DNA from: Alphaproteobacteria bacterium
Lineage (GTDB): Bacteria; Pseudomonadota; Alphaproteobacteria; UBA8366; GCA-2717185
DNA: 64,000 nucleotides
NCBI GenBank assembly: GCA_040905865.1
Contig: JBBDQU010000022.1
Coordinates: forward strand, 62,001-126,000
Direction of reading: 5' to 3'
The position numbers and the translations under genes are program-made. Below, piece after piece: positions 1-7,200 of this stretch. The notes under the pieces were generated by a model. That model was not told where the DNA came from, made no database searches, and was given only the letters and a program-made list of their open reading frames with translations. The number at the start of each line of letters is the position of its first letter. Positions within the stretch are counted from its first letter, which is position 1.

Positions 1-2752
1 AATCGGCAACATTTAACGGTTTGCTGAACAGGTAACCTTGCCCGACATCGCAGTTAAGATTTTCCAGAAGGTCGCAAATTTCCGTTGTTTCGACCCCTTC
101 CGCCACGACCTTCATACCGAGGGCGTGCGCGAGCCCGATGGTTGAACGGACAATCGTTTCATTTCCCGCATCTTCCAGGATGGCCATCACGAAACTCTTG
201 TCGATCTTCAGTTCGTCCGCCTGCAGGTCCTTCAGGTAACCCAGCGAGGAATAGCCGGTGCCGAAATCATCGACGGATATCCGGACACCCAGTTCGGAGA
301 GGGCTGTAGTGACTGCCATCGCCGTTGACGGGTCGGCCATCAGCGCATTTTCCGTGACCTCCAGGATCAGCGACGCGGGGTCGGTATTCCATTTTGCCAG
401 CCCGTCAGAAACCATTTCAACGATATGCCGGTCGTTCAGTAAACGGGCCGACATGTTGACGGCGACGTCGATGGTGTGGCCGCTGGCATGCCATCGGGAC
501 AACTGTTCCAGCGCCTTGTCCAGGACCCAATATGTCAATTCGCGGATGACACCCGTCTGCTCCGCCTTGTCGATAAAGTCGTCAGGAAAGATGAAACCGT
601 GGACGGGATGAATCCATCGCACCAGCGCCTCAGTGGCGACAACACGCTGGTCCTTCAGGTTGATCTTGGGCTGGTAGAACAGCACGAGTTCGTCTTCCGC
701 AACGGCGCGGCGCAGGTCTCCCGACAACGTCAGGTAGCGGACGCTGTTGACGTCTTTTTCAACGTCGTAGACGGCAACCCCGGTTTGCGCGGCCTTGGCG
801 ATGTACATGGCGACGTCGGCGCATTTGACCAGGCTCTCGGGCTCGTCGCCATGTTCGGGATACATGGCGATACCGATGCTGCCCCCGACCTCCAGGGTAA
901 GCGACGCAAGTTCGAAAGGCGCCGTAACGGCGCTCAGGATGCGCCGCGATGTGTCGCTGGCATCGGCCGTATTGCGCGCGGAGGGCAGGATCACGGCAAA
1001 TTCGTCGCCGCCAAAGCGAGCGATAGTGTCGGTTTCCGACACGACCGTGCCGAGGCGGATCGCGATCTGTTCCAGCAGGCGGTCGCCCATATGATGACCC
1101 AGCGTGTCGTTGACTTCCTTGAACCGGTCCAGGTCCAGTAGCAGGACCGCGAAGCTGCTTTCCGACTGTGCTGCCTGCGCAATAATTTCGCTTATGCGTT
1201 CCTGGAACATGACCCGGTTGGGAAGGCCTGTCAGGGCGTCATGCCTGGCCTGGTGTTCAAGTGTCTGCCGCTGCTGTTTGCGTTCGGTGATATCGCGAAC
1301 GAATGCTGTGAAAACGGTCTGGTCGTCTTGTTCGACCCTGCTGGCGGATACTTCGGCGGGAAACGAACTTTGTGTGCCTCGTTGTCCCCGCAGTTCGTGC
1401 GGCGCCTCGCCGACATGCAGCTGCCGAGCCAGCTGTTCAGGCGTTTCGCTGCCTGCAAGTTCCGGAAACAGTTTGCCAATATGGCCGCCGACAATATTCG
1501 TTTCACCCTGACCGAATATTTTCATCGCTGCCGGATTGACGGACAGGACGATGCCGGATGGCGCGGTCGTGACGATGCCATCGAAACTGTGCTCGACGAC
1601 ATGGCGCATCATGATGTCCCGGCGGCGGATATCCAGGCTCTGGAAGACCAGTCGGATGGCCTGCTGGTCGCTGCGCCGTATGACCGAGACGACGAAGGAA
1701 AGGATCACGGCCAGGAGCATGGCCGCAGTATCCACAATCACAGGAGCCAGCGCTTGCACGGCATAGGCTGCGCCCAGCACGGCGCACAGGGCGATGCCCG
1801 CGCCGATGGCGCTTTGCCGCCAGGACAGCGCCCTGAACAGGGCGTCCATGCCGAATGTCAGCAGTATGATGAAGAATACCATGGGCCCGGTCGCCAGCGA
1901 GTGCAACGCGCGGCCCTGGACGAGGGTTTCGTATGCCAGGATATGGATCATCGGGCCCGGGACTGTCTGGTATACCGGGACGGCGAGCTGGTCTCCCAGT
2001 TCAACGGCAGTGCTGCCAATCATCATCATTTTTCCGGAGACTGCGGCAGGATCGAATTGCCCCTCCATGATGTCGGCATAAGAGAGCCGAGGTACCGACG
2101 ATGGAACAATGCTGTAGTCGATGCGAAACTCTTCCATATTCTGGAAATTACTGCCGGCAAGGGCTGCGCTCAGGGTTGGTTTGTCGGCATCACGGGTTGA
2201 TATCCGGCGTATCAGCCCGTCCGGATCCGGCCTCACGTTTACGGAGGCGAGCCGCGCATGCTGACGAAACTCGGGAAGCGGCACTGATTCACTGAGAATT
2301 CGAGAACCGTCATCTGCACGGCTCAACTGGCTGAAAGCCGGCAAGGTGACCCGGCCTTCGCTGCGCCTGACAGCATCCTGAAGGATGCGATCTTCCTCCG
2401 GCCGTGATCGCGCGCTGAAATCTATATCAATAGCGATCTGCGTTGCCCCGGCCGCCAGCAGGTTATCTATCACCTGGGCGTGAAAGCGGCGCGGCCAGGG
2501 CCAGATTTCCAGTTTTTCAATGCTTTTCGGGTCAATGGCAACAAGGACGAGGTTGCCGGATGCCGGACGCGGATTCAGCGTGAAACTGAAATCCGATAGT
2601 TTGTTATCAACAACAACTAATCCACCGAGAAGATATATAGCGGTAATGAATGTCGTGACCGCCGCCGCCGGAAGGAATTGCATGACCCGTTGCGGCAGGA
2701 GGCTGCGGCGGCTGGCAGCGTTCGTTTCCGCATCAATTGTCATGCCGGTCAT
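1..2752 (-). CDS. CHASE2-PAS-GGDEF-EAL c-di-GMP enzyme (C-terminus outside window)
   Basis: Open for 917 codons from an ATG at 2752 to the left edge of the window with no stop, so only the last few residues are missing. An N-terminal membrane segment (about residues 24-49) is followed by a periplasmic CHASE2 domain containing GKMMMIGSTAVELGDQ (about 240-255), then more membrane segments and a PAS domain. The GGDEF motif (GGDEF, 581-585) is intact but has SETD where the inhibitory RxxD would be. The EAL domain is complete as far as it is visible: EALVRW (708 on), NMS, DDFGTGYSS, ELKIDKSF, AEGVET and the late GQGY. Both synthesis and hydrolysis of c-di-GMP therefore look possible. It lies downstream of a FecR-domain gene on the same strand (gap 114 bases), so it is probably cotranscribed with it and senses a periplasmic signal. 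Confidence 0.9.
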   Translation of the reverse strand, partial: MTGMTIDAETNAASRRSLLPQRVMQFLPAAAVTTFITAIYLLGGLVVVDNKLSDFSFTLNPRPASGNLVLVAIDPKSIEKLEIWPWPRRFHAQVIDNLLAAGATQIAIDIDFSARSRPEEDRILQDAVRRSEGRVTLPAFSQLSRADDGSRILSESVPLPEFRQHARLASVNVRPDPDGLIRRISTRDADKPTLSAALAGSNFQNMEEFRIDYSIVPSSVPRLSYADIMEGQFDPAAVSGKMMMIGSTAVELGDQLAVPVYQTVPGPMIHILAYETLVQGRALHSLATGPMVFFIILLTFGMDALFRALSWRQSAIGAGIALCAVLGAAYAVQALAPVIVDTAAMLLAVILSFVVSVIRRSDQQAIRLVFQSLDIRRRDIMMRHVVEHSFDGIVTTAPSGIVLSVNPAAMKIFGQGETNIVGGHIGKLFPELAGSETPEQLARQLHVGEAPHELRGQRGTQSSFPAEVSASRVEQDDQTVFTAFVRDITERKQQRQTLEHQARHDALTGLPNRVMFQERISEIIAQAAQSESSFAVLLLDLDRFKEVNDTLGHHMGDRLLEQIAIRLGTVVSETDTIARFGGDEFAVILPSARNTADASDTSRRILSAVTAPFELASLTLEVGGSIGIAMYPEHGDEPESLVKCADVAMYIAKAAQTGVAVYDVEKDVNSVRYLTLSGDLRRAVAEDELVLFYQPKINLKDQRVVATEALVRWIHPVHGFIFPDDFIDKAEQTGVIRELTYWVLDKALEQLSRWHASGHTIDVAVNMSARLLNDRHIVEMVSDGLAKWNTDPASLILEVTENALMADPSTAMAVTTALSELGVRISVDDFGTGYSSLGYLKDLQADELKIDKSFVMAILEDAGNETIVRSTIGLAHALGMKVVAEGVETTEICDLLENLNCDVGQGYLFSKPLNVAD

Positions 2753-2866
2753 TCCGTGCTGGTTACAACAAGTGGCGCGTTATTCCCCGGGACAATGATA
2801 ACCACGCTTTCTGCATGATACGCGTTCGATGTTAAACGCTTCTTAACCGGATGCCCGTCCGCCTTT

Positions 2867-4366
2867 CTAGAACAGGCTCGCTGAGACGGCCGGTGTTGTG
2901 ACAACCGGTGCGGTTACGACTGGGGCCGATACCACGGGAGCCACGACTGGCGGCGGCGTGAAAACGGGCGCGGTCACGACCGGGGCCGATACCACCGGAG
3001 CGACGACTGGCGGCGGCGTGAAAACGGGCGCGGCCACGACCGGTGCCGATACGGCCGGGGCGGACACGACCGGCGCCGACATGACCGGTGCGGACACGAC
3101 CGGCGCCGACACGACCGGTGCGGTCACGACCGGCGCCGATACGGCTGGGGCAGATACGGCCGGCGCCGCTGCTGCCGCCCCTATGGGTGCCGCCGCAGCA
3201 ACTACCGAACCGCTGCTGCCCTGCCCGGCAGCGCCGTTGATACCGGTAACTGGCGCTTGCGCTGCCGCCGCCGCATTTGCCGGGTTAATCGAATTGCTGC
3301 CGCCGTTTCCCGAATTACCACTACCGTTGCCGCCCGCATTTCCATTGCCACCAGAGTTGACCGGGACCGCTGCGGTTGCGAGTGCCGTATCGCTTGCCGG
3401 GACGCCGCCACTACCGTTCCCGCCACCGCCGTTCCCGCCATTGCCGTTCCCGCCATCGTTGTTGGCAACTTCCGGCAATTCAGCTGCCGGGGTTGTTGCC
3501 GGGTTACCGGACACGCTTTTCTCTTCCATTTCACTGCCGGCGTTGAGGCCGGTGCCGACGTCGGTGACAATGAATCCGCCTGTGAGCGTCGCAATATCAA
3601 TCTTGGCGGCGCCGAGTGCCTTGGATATTTTGAGGCCAGATTTAAGCGTACCTTTGCCGGCCGATTTCTTGCTCACTGCGACCTGGCTTTCTGACTTTGC
3701 ATTTTCAGGCTTGGCTTTGGAAGCGGGCGCATCGTCAGATGCCGGGGCCGAATCATCGGATGCCGTTGCGGTGACCTGTGTTTCCTGCACCGGCGCCTTG
3801 TTTCCGGATATTTCCAGCCCGCCGCCCGGCGTCGAAGGCACAACACCGGTCTGACCCGGGCGAACCAGCCCGCTCTGGCCCGATCGGACGTCGTCTACCT
3901 GGACCAGCCCTTCGATGACGTGCACTGCGCTGCCGTTCGTATCGACGCTCACTGTGAAGGTCGTGCCTTTGACAACGGCCGCGAGATACGGTGTCGCAAC
4001 TTCGAAATGCTGTTCCGGCCGGTTGTTCACCTTCAGCAGCAGCGTGCCCAGGTTCTGGAGGATGCGGGTCACCATGCCGCCGGTTTCTGCCGGGATGACG
4101 ATCTCGCTGCCCGGCGACATGGTCATCCGTTCCGCGCCACGGGCCAGAATAACCCTTGCGCCCGCGGCTGTTGTGATTTTGCTGCCGATCCCAACCTGGT
4201 CACCGCCTGCCAGCGGCGATTCTGTGGCGCCGATCGTGTGGCGGGCATCGCCGCTGACAGTCTGCACGGTCCAGGGCAGGCTGTTCTGCGCCAGCACCGT
4301 ATTCGCAAAGAACCCGGTTATCACTATCAGGAGGATGAAGAGGGGGCGGCGATCAAGAAGTCTCAT
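2867..4366 (-). CDS. FecR-domain exported protein with Pro/Val/Ala repeat tail
   Basis: 499 residues. A signal peptide (1-26, ending VLAQ) is followed by a FecR domain at about residues 65-165 with the typical FEVATPYLAAVVKGTTFTV stretch (121-139). This is the domain used by FecR-type periplasmic regulators, but there is no inner-membrane anchor pattern or sigma factor beside it, so it is not a classical iron regulator. The middle is Lys/Ser-rich, then Gly/Asn-rich. The last 150 residues are a low-complexity Ala-Pro-Val region built on a SAPVV/TAPVF unit with two near-identical 20-residue copies. It sits between the CHASE2-GGDEF-EAL gene and, divergently, a two-partner-secretion transporter. 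The repeat tail suggests a cell-surface or wall-spanning role (inference). Confidence 0.8.
   Translation of the reverse strand: MRLLDRRPLFILLIVITGFFANTVLAQNSLPWTVQTVSGDARHTIGATESPLAGGDQVGIGSKITTAAGARVILARGAERMTMSPGSEIVIPAETGGMVTRILQNLGTLLLKVNNRPEQHFEVATPYLAAVVKGTTFTVSVDTNGSAVHVIEGLVQVDDVRSGQSGLVRPGQTGVVPSTPGGGLEISGNKAPVQETQVTATASDDSAPASDDAPASKAKPENAKSESQVAVSKKSAGKGTLKSGLKISKALGAAKIDIATLTGGFIVTDVGTGLNAGSEMEEKSVSGNPATTPAAELPEVANNDGGNGNGGNGGGGNGSGGVPASDTALATAAVPVNSGGNGNAGGNGSGNSGNGGSNSINPANAAAAAQAPVTGINGAAGQGSSGSVVAAAAPIGAAAAAPAVSAPAVSAPVVTAPVVSAPVVSAPVMSAPVVSAPAVSAPVVAAPVFTPPPVVAPVVSAPVVTAPVFTPPPVVAPVVSAPVVTAPVVTTPAVSASLF
2922..3170. repeat. 60-bp tandem repeat plus 15-bp degenerate units in the FecR gene
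   Basis: Two copies of a 60-bp unit lie at 2922-2981 and 2982-3041, differing at a few positions. They are followed to about 3170 by a run of 15-bp units of the type GACACGACCGGCGCC. The unit length is a multiple of three, so copy number can change without breaking the frame of the encoded Pro/Val/Ala tail. Confidence 0.85.
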
Positions 4367-4518
4367 AATTTAAATCCCAGGTCAAAGCGCGACATGCATC
4401 CATATTGGAATAACATCTACTATGGATCCAAAAGGGAATAATCCTCCAAATGGGGTATCATTGATTAATAATTCATTGTTTCTGTTTGATCATTTTAGGA
4501 AAATAAAACGAAAGAACT

Positions 4519-4532
4519 GTTAAAATTTTAAC
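4519..4532. promoter_or_regulatory. 14-bp palindrome in the divergent fecR / tpsB control region
   Basis: GTTAAAATTTTAAC is a perfect palindrome inside the AT-rich 248-base gap between the FecR gene (minus) and the secretion-transporter gene (plus). It is placed where an operator shared by both genes could lie. AT-rich palindromes also arise by chance, and no regulator is assigned. Confidence 0.35.
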
Positions 4533-4614
4533 TAAATTAAGCAACTGTTTAGGCGCCTTATCCTCACTTTAAAGTCGCATTGATCGATGTTTTCCTGTTG
4601 AATACGAGCGCCTT

Positions 4615-6330
4615 ATGCGAAGAGGAAGAAACTTTGGTTTCGATGGTGCAATGACCGGAACCCGGCAAACAATGCGATTGTTCTTCACCGTGTTGGCAGG
4701 TATCTGTTTTACAGCGCTGCCGCTTGGCGCGCAGCAATCGGCGGAGCCTGGTCAGATCGAACGCCAGATTGAGCAGTCGAAGCCCAGCCTGCGACCTGCC
4801 GAAACGGAAATCCGCCTGTTGCCCGACCAGCCCGTGCGAACGGCGGGACCAACCGACGACCGCTTCGTTCTGGCCGCCGTGGTTTTAGACGGCGCCACGG
4901 TGTTCGACCCGGTCGATTTTGCGCCGTATTACGAAGACCTTCTCGCGCGGGAAATCACGCTCGCGGATATTGAGAACATTCTTGCGCGGATCACCAAGAA
5001 ATACCGCGACGAAGGCTATGTCCTTTCACGCGCGATCGCGCCGCCGCAGAATCTTGCCGCCGGCGTCGTGCGAATCACGGTCATAGAGGGCTACGTCGAT
5101 CAAATCATTTACGAAGGGCAGGACTTCCCGCAGGACGCGGTCGATATCTATGCCCGCCGGATAAAAGCGGAGCGGCCGCTGCGTCTGGAGGCGCTGGAGC
5201 GTTCGATCCTCCTGATCAACAATACCGCAGGGCTGCGGGTAGAGCCCCGGCTGCGCGCTATCGACGCGGATAACGGGCGCTACGCTGTGGTGCTGCGGAC
5301 GACCCATACTCCCGTGGACGGCTTTGCCTTCGTTGACAATCGCGGTACGCCGGCGGTCGGTCGGGCCCAGGGCTGGGCAAGCGTGGGGCTGAATGGGTTG
5401 CTGGGCTGGCGCGAGCGCTTCCAGTTCGGCATGTTTACCGTGCCTACTCAGCCAAGCGAACTGATGTATCTGGAGGGATCGTTCACCCAGGCGGTGGGCG
5501 ATGACGGGCTGAGCTACGCGCTCCAACTGTCCCAGACCGCGGTCGATCCGGGATCGGAACAAAACATCCTGGGTGTAGAAAGTGCGGCGACGCATGCCCA
5601 GTTCCGCTTGCGCTATCCGCTCATCCTCGCCAGCAAGCAGAATTTGTGGGTGAAGGGAGCCTTCGATTATCAGGACTCGGTCCAGACGGCATTTGACCGC
5701 ACCACCAGCGACGACCGTCAGCGTGTGTTCCGCGCCGGCTTTGACTACTGGCTGACCCATGGCAGCGGCTCGACGAACCTGACCGCCCAGGTGAGCCAGG
5801 GTCTGAACATCCTCGACGCGACGGAACAGGGATCGCGCAACCTGTCGCTGGCCGACGGGAGGAGCGATTTCACCAAGCTGACCGGTAACATCACGCGGCA
5901 GCAGGCGCTGTTCGGCAATGTCGGGCTCCAGGCGCAGGTCGGCGGACAGTGGTCTGCGCAGCCCCTGCTCGCGGGTGAGGAAATGGGCCTGGGCGGCACC
6001 CAGTATGGCCGTGCCTATGATTTTTCGGAAGTGACCGGCGATAGCGCCGTGGCGGGTTCGCTCGAACTTCATTACACCGCAAATACCGGCATGAAATGGC
6101 TCAGTGCGTATCAGGCCTATACGTTCTACGATCTGGGCTCGGTCTGGAACGACGTCGCCGGCGACGGCACGACTCGTGATTCAGTGTCTTCTGTCGGTGG
6201 CGGCGCCAGATTCATCATTACGCCGCAGTTCCGGATCAATCTGGAAATTGCCAAGCCGCTGACACGGGAAGTCAATACCCGCGACAGTACGGGGACGCGT
6301 GCGTTCCTTAATGTGACGGCGATATTCTGA
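4615..6330 (+). CDS. ShlB/FhaC/HecB-type two-partner secretion outer-membrane transporter (TpsB)
   Basis: 571 residues; the true start may be one of the ATGs at 4651 or 4672, because the hydrophobic signal core begins near residue 20 and ends at LPLGAQQ. After the signal come a POTRA domain (about residues 80-160; FVLAAVVLDG to ITVIEGYVDQIIY) and a beta-barrel ending in phenylalanine (LNVTAIF), as in outer-membrane Omp85/TpsB proteins. The barrel loop that usually carries VRGY reads QYGRAYDF here. Such transporters export a large beta-helical TpsA partner, but no TpsA gene is in the window. The divergent FecR and CHASE2 genes suggest coordinated control. No C-terminal truncation is visible. 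Confidence 0.88.
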   Translation: MRRGRNFGFDGAMTGTRQTMRLFFTVLAGICFTALPLGAQQSAEPGQIERQIEQSKPSLRPAETEIRLLPDQPVRTAGPTDDRFVLAAVVLDGATVFDPVDFAPYYEDLLAREITLADIENILARITKKYRDEGYVLSRAIAPPQNLAAGVVRITVIEGYVDQIIYEGQDFPQDAVDIYARRIKAERPLRLEALERSILLINNTAGLRVEPRLRAIDADNGRYAVVLRTTHTPVDGFAFVDNRGTPAVGRAQGWASVGLNGLLGWRERFQFGMFTVPTQPSELMYLEGSFTQAVGDDGLSYALQLSQTAVDPGSEQNILGVESAATHAQFRLRYPLILASKQNLWVKGAFDYQDSVQTAFDRTTSDDRQRVFRAGFDYWLTHGSGSTNLTAQVSQGLNILDATEQGSRNLSLADGRSDFTKLTGNITRQQALFGNVGLQAQVGGQWSAQPLLAGEEMGLGGTQYGRAYDFSEVTGDSAVAGSLELHYTANTGMKWLSAYQAYTFYDLGSVWNDVAGDGTTRDSVSSVGGGARFIITPQFRINLEIAKPLTREVNTRDSTGTRAFLNVTAIF

Positions 6331-6389
6331 CGCCTATACGCTGGTCGGTCGCGGGCGGCTGGGATGCGGCCCTACCTTCCGGCGCGGTA

Positions 6390-7073
6390 TCAGCCGCGAT
6401 GCAGCCACCAGTTCTTTTCGTTGATCGAATAGATCGGCTTGTAGTGGCGGATGCGGTCGGCGTTGATCACCTGCGAAATCTGGTTGTCGAGAATCAGCGC
6501 TTCGCCATCCAGATAAACCACCAGAACGGCATGAGCGATTTTCAGGTTCAGGTCGTTCAGCACGACAATCCGCATGTCGCTGACCGGCATGCCCAATGCC
6601 CGCAGCGAAATATACTTCGATATCGCGTAATCCTCGCAGTCGCCGTCGCGATCGAAGAACTCCCTGGGCGTCGCCCAGTAATCCTTGATGCCGTAATTGA
6701 CCGGATCGACGATATAGACACGTTCGTTCACATAAACGTTCACTTTCTCGATCTGTTCGCGGCGCGGCAGGTCGGCGATGTCCTCGAGGAACCCCTCCCA
6801 GCGTTCCAGGGCGCAGGTGTTCACCCGCGATACCCGGCATTTTTGGCGGCGCGCATGCAGCTCTGACTCGTAGCGGGCGATCACGCCGGTCCATTTGCTG
6901 AACTTCGTCAGCGTGGCGGAACGGACCTCGCGCGTGCCGAACAGCAGGGGATGGGCGGCGCCGGCTTCCAGGTTTTCGCTGGCCACGGAATACATCGTCG
7001 CGAATGGCGCGGCCAGCGCGATAAATACGCCGGCCAGAAACGTCCTGGCCAGATGCCGGCGGGTTTCTCGCAA
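6390..7073 (-). CDS. LapG-type transglutaminase-like periplasmic cysteine protease
   Basis: 227 residues with an N-terminal signal or anchor segment (about 10-30). The bacterial transglutaminase-like cysteine proteinase fold is clear from DRDGDCEDYA (Cys146), KIAHAVLVVY (His181) and LILDNQ (Asp196), the expected catalytic triad. In Pseudomonas, LapG releases the biofilm adhesin LapA and is held inactive by the c-di-GMP receptor LapD. No LapD or LapA homologue is in this window. The gene is flanked by c-di-GMP-related genes: a GGDEF-EAL protein about 3.6 kb to the left and a degenerate HD-GYP protein divergently 127 bases away. Assignment to the family is firm; the substrate is unknown. Confidence 0.88.
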   Translation of the reverse strand: MRETRRHLARTFLAGVFIALAAPFATMYSVASENLEAGAAHPLLFGTREVRSATLTKFSKWTGVIARYESELHARRQKCRVSRVNTCALERWEGFLEDIADLPRREQIEKVNVYVNERVYIVDPVNYGIKDYWATPREFFDRDGDCEDYAISKYISLRALGMPVSDMRIVVLNDLNLKIAHAVLVVYLDGEALILDNQISQVINADRIRHYKPIYSINEKNWWLHRG

Positions 7074-7200
7074 CGGTGACCCCTAAATCGTGACCCTCAT
7101 TTGAGGCTGGCCGAAAACGTCTAATTATAAATTAACGAATTTAATTAACTGTGCCCCATACATTTAAAACGATTGCCGCCGCGATATTGCGAGGATTGCC

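Noticed and set aside
2898-3854. A 318-codon plus-strand frame with Thr-Gly-Ala repeats
   Set aside because: Antisense reading of the repeat tail of the FecR gene. The repeat makes it look regular, but the minus-strand frame has the signal peptide and the FecR domain.
4615-6330. The TpsB gene as a haemolysin activator with a linked toxin
   Set aside because: No TpsA-like gene occurs within the window on either side, so a toxin function cannot be claimed.
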